From Candidatus Sulfopaludibacter sp. SbA3 (lineage in GTDB: Bacteria > Acidobacteriota > Terriglobia > Bryobacterales > Bryobacteraceae), in contig OKRF01000510.1 in the NCBI GenBank assembly GCA_900290315.1, positions 9,701 through 20,349 of the forward strand: DNA of 10,649 bases, written 5' to 3'. Positions within the stretch are counted from its first letter, which is position 1, and each line of letters begins with the position of its first letter. Shown one piece after another: positions 6,909-10,649 of this stretch. The position numbers and the translations under genes are program-made. The notes under the pieces were generated by a model that ran no database searches, was not told the DNA's origin, and worked only from the letters and a program-made list of their open reading frames with translations.

Positions 6909-7574
6909 GTGAAGCAATCGGTCTTCTGTCTGGCGTTGGCGTTTTTGTCCGCTCTAACCGCAAGTGGTCAAAGCGCCGCCGTCCCAGTTGATATCTACGT
7001 CGACTTTCAGCACGCAGCACCCCAGGCCGTGGTGCAAGCACTGCGGGCCGAAGTCGAATCGATCATGGCGCCGGCGGGCATCCGATTTCAGTGGTGGCCC
7101 CTGTCGGAATTTCGGAGCGAGAGGGTTTCTGCCGCCGTGGTAGTGGCGCATTTCGAGGCGCGCTGCGACTTAGGCGGCCTGGTGATGCGCGCCAACCAGC
7201 CCGGATCACTTGGCTGGACCGAGATCAGCGGCGGAACGGTTCTTCCTTTCACCCATGTGGACTGCGCCCGGGTCCGCACTTTTCTGCAGACTGCACTGCT
7301 CGGCTACCGTCCAAAGGACCAGGAGTTCGTTTATGGCCGGGCGCTGGGCCGGGTGTTTGCTCACGAACTGTATCATGTCTTTGCCGTAACGTCCAAACAC
7401 GCCGACTGCGGTGTCGCCAAAGAGGATTACTCGGTAAAGGACCTGCTCGTCCCGGACTTCCACCTCCACGAGAAGCAGGTTGGGGCACTGCGGGCCCGCA
7501 GGGCGCTGGCTGCCCTTAAGGCGGCGAGAGATCCCCTGAGCGCGCGTCCCGCAGCATCGGCTATGCGGCAATAG
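6909..7574 (+). CDS. Secreted putative zinc metallopeptidase (HELYH protein)
   Basis: An exported protein with a zincin-type active site; substrate unknown. From GTG 6909 it has 221 residues. Residues 1 to about 22 form a signal peptide (KQ, then SVFCLALAFLSALTASGQSA). The zinc motif is HELYH, with His152, Glu153 and His156; His164, eight residues later, is a plausible third ligand. The metzincin motif places its third His six residues on, so this is a different arrangement. FVYGRALGRVFA precedes the motif and GVAKEDYSVKDLLVPDF follows it; this block is familiar from uncharacterised acidobacterial proteins. Cys86, Cys119 and Cys167 could form a disulfide outside the cytoplasm. I chose GTG 6909 because GAGGTG (6894-6899) lies nine bases upstream and the signal peptide then starts normally. 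ATG 6885 in the same frame is the alternative and has only a poor site. The sigma factor gene follows after 108 bases. Peptidase activity is inferred from the motif. Confidence 0.75.
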   Translation: MKQSVFCLALAFLSALTASGQSAAVPVDIYVDFQHAAPQAVVQALRAEVESIMAPAGIRFQWWPLSEFRSERVSAAVVVAHFEARCDLGGLVMRANQPGSLGWTEISGGTVLPFTHVDCARVRTFLQTALLGYRPKDQEFVYGRALGRVFAHELYHVFAVTSKHADCGVAKEDYSVKDLLVPDFHLHEKQVGALRARRALAALKAARDPLSARPAASAMRQ

Positions 7575-7617
7575 ACTAACGAAGCTCTGCTTCAGATGGG
7601 CGAGATATATTTCCTCC

Positions 7618-7637
7618 GGGTCCGAGCGGGTCCGAGC
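7618..7637 (+). repeat. Perfect 10-base tandem repeat upstream of the sigma factor
   Basis: GGGTCCGAGC occurs twice head to tail (7618-7627, 7628-7637), one helical turn apart, and ends 31 bases before the proposed -10 box of the sigma gene. The core CCGAG recurs at 7650-7654 and inverted at 7661-7665. Confidence 0.75.
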
Positions 7638-7648
7638 ATCGGGCATAT

Positions 7649-7674
7649 CCCGAGAGATGGCTCGGGTGTATAAT
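7649..7674 (+). promoter_or_regulatory. Sigma factor promoter: -10 box with dyad in the spacer
   Basis: TATAAT (7669-7674) ends eight bases before ATG 7683, which puts the expected transcription start at or next to the start codon. There is no TTGACA-like -35. Instead CCCGAG-AGATGG-CTCGGG (7649-7666), a perfect 6-bp dyad, fills the spacer and ends two bases before the -10. This suggests an activator- or repressor-controlled promoter and a leaderless or nearly leaderless mRNA. The dyad could instead be a hairpin closing the upstream gene's transcript. Confidence 0.5.
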
Positions 7675-7682
7675 CCCGTGCG

Positions 7683-8249
7683 ATGAGCCCGCCTCCCTCG
7701 CAGGAAATCACGCGACTGCTCCGCGCGTGGCAAAGTGGCGACCCGGCGGCCCTGGATCGCCTCACTCCGCTGGTCTACGGCGAACTGCACCGCATGGCCC
7801 GCCGCTGCATGGGCGGTGAGAATCCCGGCAACAGCCTGCAACCCACCGCGCTGGTCAACGAAGCCTACCTGCGACTGGTGGATGTCGATGGCGTCCGCTG
7901 GCAGCACCGCGCCCACTTCTTCGCTGTTTCCGCCCAAATGATGCGCCGCATCCTGGTGGATGCCGCGCGAGCCCGTGGTTCGGAAAAGCGCGGCGGCGGC
8001 GTAGTGCGCTTCAACCTGAACGAATCGATCGACGGCATGGCGGATCGTTCGGAGGAGCTGATTGCGCTGGATGAAACCCTCGATGCACTGGCCCGGTTCG
8101 ACCCGCGCAAAGCCAAGGTGATCGAGCTGCGCTTCTTCGGCGGCCTGAGCGTCGAGGAGACCGCCGAAGTCCTCAAGATTTCCCCGCAGAGCGTGATGCG
8201 CGATTGGAAGCTCGCCCGCGCGTGGCTAATGCGCGAGATGGCGGGGTAA
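7683..8249 (+). CDS. ECF-type RNA polymerase sigma factor (TIGR02999-like, Sig-70_X6)
   Basis: An alternative sigma factor that directs RNA polymerase to a specific promoter set. Of 188 residues, about 22-98 form region 2 (LTPLVYGELHRMARR, TALVNEAYLRL, FFAVSAQMMRRILVDAARAR), which melts and reads the -10 element. Residues about 128-185 form region 4 (ETLDALARFDPRKAKVIELR, then the helix-turn-helix GLSVEETAEVLKIS plus QSVMRDWKLARAWL), which reads the -35 element. The LQPTALVNEAYLRL and RRILVDAARAR blocks are hallmarks of the TIGR02999 group, abundant in Acidobacteriota and Planctomycetota. In that group the sigma gene is often followed by a Ser/Thr protein kinase gene. Here the next gene is a convergent aminotransferase, and no kinase or anti-sigma factor is adjacent. 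The promoter upstream carries a dyad and a tandem repeat, so the gene may be tightly controlled or self-regulated. ATG 7683 has no Shine-Dalgarno site, in keeping with leaderless expression. Confidence 0.92.
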   Translation: MSPPPSQEITRLLRAWQSGDPAALDRLTPLVYGELHRMARRCMGGENPGNSLQPTALVNEAYLRLVDVDGVRWQHRAHFFAVSAQMMRRILVDAARARGSEKRGGGVVRFNLNESIDGMADRSEELIALDETLDALARFDPRKAKVIELRFFGGLSVEETAEVLKISPQSVMRDWKLARAWLMREMAG

Positions 8250-8480
8250 GAAACAAGTCTCACCATCGAACCGGCAGGGCGCAAAAACTCCCTCGCTCTG
8301 CAGTCTTCTCGGCGCCCTCAGATCCAACAGGAACACACGACGCCGCACTCATTCACGAGCGCCATTTTGTTTTGGTTCTTCCCGGCGTCTCGGTGCCTCG
8401 GCGGTGAATATTGCCTTTCTCCATTTTTTCGCGCCGTCCTCCCCCTTCCGTTGCGACGTCGCTTAGGGGTATCCGCGGCA
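8250..8480. other. Intergenic region between convergent sigma factor and aminotransferase genes
   Basis: No gene is seen in these 231 bases. AGGGCGC (8276-8282) and GCGCCCT (8312-8318) make a 7-bp stem with a 29-base loop, 26 bases after the sigma stop; the long loop makes it a poor terminator. A T6 run (8424-8429) has only a weak, wobble-paired stem (8403-8415) before it. GCGACGTCGC (8453-8462) is a perfect 10-base palindrome, and CGCGG-CATTA-CCGCG (8474-8488) spans the aminotransferase stop codon. Any of these could serve as end signals, but none is a classic rho-independent terminator. Confidence 0.45.
8384..8407 (+). repeat. Three degenerate 8-base units (GGYGYCTC-like)
   Basis: GGCGTCTC, GGTGCCTC and GGCGGTGA follow one another without gaps. 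The first two differ at two of eight positions and the third keeps only the GGCG start. The tract lies in non-coding DNA between two convergent genes. Confidence 0.4.
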
Positions 8481-9653
8481 TTACCGCGCGCCCACGCAAA
8501 CCGCTTGCATCGCGCGCGCAAAGCCCGCCAGCGACCGCTCGATCTCCCGTTTCGGAATCGTCAGCGACAGCCGCATATAACCGCTCCGCCCAAAACCCGT
8601 GCCTGGAACGGCCAGAATCCCTTCCCGCTGCAACGCTCCGATGAAGGCCACATCGTCCGGAATTGGCGTCCTGGGAAACACGTAGAACGAGCCCTGCGGC
8701 CGCGGCGCGTCATACCCCATCCTGGTCAGCGCGTCGCACAGCAAGTCGCGTTTTTCCTGGTACGGGCCGACATCCACAGTAGCGTCCGGCACCTGCCCCA
8801 CCACCCACTGCCAGATCGCCGGTGCGTTGATGTAGCCCAGAATCCGATTGGCGAACGTGCAGGCGTTGCGCAGCGCCGCCGCTTCTGCCAGCCGCGGCGA
8901 AATCGCCAGGTACCCAATGCGCTCGCCCGCGATCGCCATCGCCTTGGACCAACTCCACGCCACCACGCTCCGCTCCACCAAGGCGGGCAACTCCGGGGGC
9001 GTGACGCCATCGTAGGTCAGCGGCCGATACGGTTCGTCTCCAATTACCATCATGGGCTCGCGAACTACGCCATTCAGCGCGCGCAGCGTCGCAGCGGAAT
9101 ACACCGCCCCGGTCGGGTTGTTCGGCGAGTTCAGAATCAGCGCCTTGGTCCGCGGAGTGATGGCGCGGGCAATCCGCTCTACGTCGGGCTGGAACCGCGC
9201 GTCCGTCTCCACCAGCACCACCCGCCCGCCATGATTCTCCACGTAGAACCGGTACTCGGGGAAATAGGGATTCAGCAGAACTACTTCATCCCCGGGATCC
9301 AGAATCGATTTCAATACCGTGTTGATGGCGCCGGCCGCCCCGTTGGTCAGAATCAAGTCTTGAGCCCGGAACGGCACGCCTGTCCGCGCCGCCAGACCGC
9401 CGGCCAGCACCGCGCGCACTTCCGGATATCCGGCATTCGGCATGTAGCCGTGACTGTGCGGCCGGTTCTCCGCCACCACCCGCCGCAGCGCTTCCATCAC
9501 GCTTGCCGGCGGCTCCACTTCGGGATTGCCCAAAGTGAAGTCGAACACGTTCTCCGCTCCACGCTCCTGGCGCAACTGAATGCCGATTTCGAACATCCGC
9601 CGGATCCACGAGGACCGCTCCATCTGCTCGGCAATGGCTCTGGAGATACTCAT
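8481..9653 (-). CDS. Pyridoxal-phosphate-dependent aminotransferase, class I/II (AspAT-like, PRK06836 type)
   Basis: A cytoplasmic PLP enzyme expected to move an amino group between an amino acid and a 2-oxo acid. The 390 residues match the usual length for fold-type I. Key residues are present: Lys237 in SWSKAMAIAGERIGY forms the Schiff base, Asp206 in GDEPY pairs with the pyridine nitrogen, Tyr209 and Asn179 (SPNNPTG) contact the ring oxygen, Arg245 binds the PLP phosphate, and Arg361 in MRLSL is placed to bind the substrate carboxylate. The N-terminal FDFTLGNPEVEPPASV, then HGYMPNAGYPEVR, and the later FANRILGYINAPA match a subgroup often annotated only as pyridoxal phosphate-dependent aminotransferase, so the substrate is not fixed. 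ATG 9653 has only a weak GAG upstream; minus-strand TAAAAT (9672-9667), 13 bases upstream, may be the -10 box, giving a very short leader. It is divergent from the MFS transporter across 78 bases. Confidence 0.93.
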   Translation of the reverse strand: MSISRAIAEQMERSSWIRRMFEIGIQLRQERGAENVFDFTLGNPEVEPPASVMEALRRVVAENRPHSHGYMPNAGYPEVRAVLAGGLAARTGVPFRAQDLILTNGAAGAINTVLKSILDPGDEVVLLNPYFPEYRFYVENHGGRVVLVETDARFQPDVERIARAITPRTKALILNSPNNPTGAVYSAATLRALNGVVREPMMVIGDEPYRPLTYDGVTPPELPALVERSVVAWSWSKAMAIAGERIGYLAISPRLAEAAALRNACTFANRILGYINAPAIWQWVVGQVPDATVDVGPYQEKRDLLCDALTRMGYDAPRPQGSFYVFPRTPIPDDVAFIGALQREGILAVPGTGFGRSGYMRLSLTIPKREIERSLAGFARAMQAVCVGAR

Positions 9654-9731
9654 ATCTCAAAATCCGATTTTAACACCACTTTCTTGTGGGGCGTATATCG
9701 AAATGGAACAACCGGCTATAATCAGGCTTCC
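9654..9731. promoter_or_regulatory. Divergent promoter region, aminotransferase and MFS transporter
   Basis: These 78 bases must hold both promoters. Rightward, TATAAT (9717-9722, in CTATAATCA) ends nine bases before the transporter ATG at 9732, implying a leaderless or nearly leaderless transcript; only a three-base AGG stands as a possible ribosome-binding site. Leftward, TAAAAT (9672-9667 on the minus strand) lies 13 bases before the aminotransferase ATG. Neither has a good -35 hexamer at 16-18 bases. Confidence 0.5.
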
Positions 9732-10649
9732 ATGCCCTCAACACTTGCCAAGGACAGGCCAGCCGGGTCGCGATACCGTTGGGTGATTTGCGGTCTCCTG
9801 TTCTTTGCCACGGTGGTGGCCTACATCGACCGCGGGATTCTCGGCTATCTCCAGGAGACCCTGCGCAAGGAGATCGGGTGGGACGCCATCTCCTACGGCT
9901 ACGTCGCCGCCTCATTCAAAGTGGCCTACGCCATTGGCCTGGTGGTGGCAGGGTGGTTCACAGACCTACTGGGGACGCGAAAAGCATTTGCCATCGCCAT
10001 CGTATTGTGGAGCCTGGCCGCCATGTCGCCGAGTCTGGCGACTTCCGCACTCACCTTCGGAATCGCCATGTTTCTCCTGGGACTCGGCGAAGCGGCCAAC
10101 TTCCCCGCCTGCATCAAGACCGTGGCCGAGTGGTTCCCCAGGAAAGAGCGCGCGCTTTCTACCAGCCTGTTCAACTCCGGCGCCAACATCGGCGCCATGC
10201 TCGTTCCGATCATCGTTCCTGTCCTGGTGGTAGCCTTCACGTGGCGCGGAGCGTTTGTTGCCGCCGGAGCCACCGGGTTCGTATGGCTGGCGTTCTGGCT
10301 GTGGCTGTACCGCAAACCGGAGGAGCACTCGCGAGTCTCCGCAGCCGAGTTGGCCTATATCCAGAGCGATCCGCCGGAGAACCTGGCGCGGGTGCCGTGG
10401 GTTCAACTGCTGCCATGCCGAGAAACGTGGGCGTACGGCCTCGCCAAGCTCCTCACCGACGGGGTTTGGTGGTTTTACATTTTCTGGCTGCCTGGCTACT
10501 GGCAAAAAACCTTCCACCTGTCGCTGGAAGAAAACCGCCTTCCGGTGATGATCTCGTTCGGCGTTTCCATCGTGGGCGGTATTTATGGCGGCTATCTCTC
10601 GGGCGCACTGATCAAGCGCGGCAAGAGCGTCGGAGTGGCGCGCAAGACC
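9732..10649 (+). CDS. MFS transporter, ACS/hexuronate (ExuT-like) type, 3'-incomplete
   Basis: An inner-membrane secondary transporter of the anion:cation symporter branch of the major facilitator superfamily, a branch that carries hexuronates, aldarates and other organic acids. The frame is open from ATG 9732 to the last base of the window: 306 codons of an expected 400-450. TM1 lies at about 16-36, ending in the typical AYIDR. Motif A of the family, GWFTDLLGTR, is at residues 74-83 between TM2 and TM3. GLGEAANFPACIKTVAEWFP (118-137) and RKERALSTSLFNSGANIGA (137-155) are strong signatures of the hexuronate/glucarate group. TM6 ends near YRKPEEH, followed by the central loop and TM7 (residues about 235-255). 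The gene diverges from the aminotransferase, so the two may share regulation. The substrate is not determined by the sequence, and the rest of the gene lies off the window. Confidence 0.92.
   Translation, partial: MPSTLAKDRPAGSRYRWVICGLLFFATVVAYIDRGILGYLQETLRKEIGWDAISYGYVAASFKVAYAIGLVVAGWFTDLLGTRKAFAIAIVLWSLAAMSPSLATSALTFGIAMFLLGLGEAANFPACIKTVAEWFPRKERALSTSLFNSGANIGAMLVPIIVPVLVVAFTWRGAFVAAGATGFVWLAFWLWLYRKPEEHSRVSAAELAYIQSDPPENLARVPWVQLLPCRETWAYGLAKLLTDGVWWFYIFWLPGYWQKTFHLSLEENRLPVMISFGVSIVGGIYGGYLSGALIKRGKSVGVARKT

Noticed and set aside
7206..7937. Minus-strand open frame of 243 codons spanning the metallopeptidase end and sigma start
   Set aside because: It overlaps two well-supported plus-strand genes and the promoter between them, with no ribosome-binding site or domain.
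8453..8462. GCGACGTCGC palindrome as a regulator binding site
   Set aside because: It lies between two convergent gene ends, where an operator would have no promoter to act on, and a 10-base palindrome can occur by chance in GC-rich DNA.
1..10649. CRISPR array, insertion sequence, integrase, tRNA or rRNA gene, toxin-antitoxin or other defence module
   Set aside because: I found no regularly spaced repeats of 25-40 bases, no transposase or integrase motifs, no tRNA cloverleaf or rRNA sequence, and no defence-family proteins on either strand.

Overview
The window reads as about 10.6 kb of chromosome from a high-GC soil-type bacterium, most likely Acidobacteriota (Bryobacter/Solibacter-like). 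Three gene types point that way: a 1,119-residue Oar-like TonB-dependent receptor with an N-terminal carboxypeptidase-regulatory domain, a TIGR02999-type ECF sigma factor, and a secreted HELYH metallopeptidase-like protein of a kind I associate with these genomes. The assignment rests on recognised protein families only, because there is no rRNA or other phylogenetic marker here.

Layout. Positions 2-1253 (+) hold most of an N-acyl-D-amino-acid deacylase whose start lies off the left edge. It is broken by a frameshifting deletion near 431-440. A cysteine-based protein phosphatase follows (1459-1959, +), then a 292-base non-coding stretch with small repeats and hairpins. On the minus strand, 6360-3001 encodes the receptor and 2905-2252 a secreted Ig-like/Big_2 protein, probably co-transcribed. 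Upstream of the receptor is a 548-base gene-free stretch (6361-6908). Its receptor-proximal 180 bases are strikingly AT-rich and carry three helically phased TTACAA elements. Rightward from there come the metallopeptidase-like gene (6909-7574, +), the ECF sigma factor (7683-8249, +) behind a compact promoter full of repeats, a class I/II aminotransferase on the minus strand (9653-8481), and a divergent MFS transporter (9732 to the right edge, +, incomplete). The MFS gene is easy to miss because it has no stop codon inside the window.

How the genes fit together. The clearest functional unit is the receptor plus the Ig-like protein: a large outer-membrane channel with an exported partner, sharing one upstream regulatory region. 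The aminotransferase and the hexuronate/organic-acid-type MFS transporter share a 78-base divergent promoter region and may be co-regulated. The D-amino-acid deacylase and the aminotransferase both suggest amino-acid scavenging, but they are not linked in an operon. I do not see a defence system, mobile element, CRISPR array or biosynthetic cluster. This looks like an ordinary chromosomal region whose interest lies in its regulatory DNA, one broken gene, an ECF sigma factor without its usual kinase neighbour, and two poorly characterised exported proteins.
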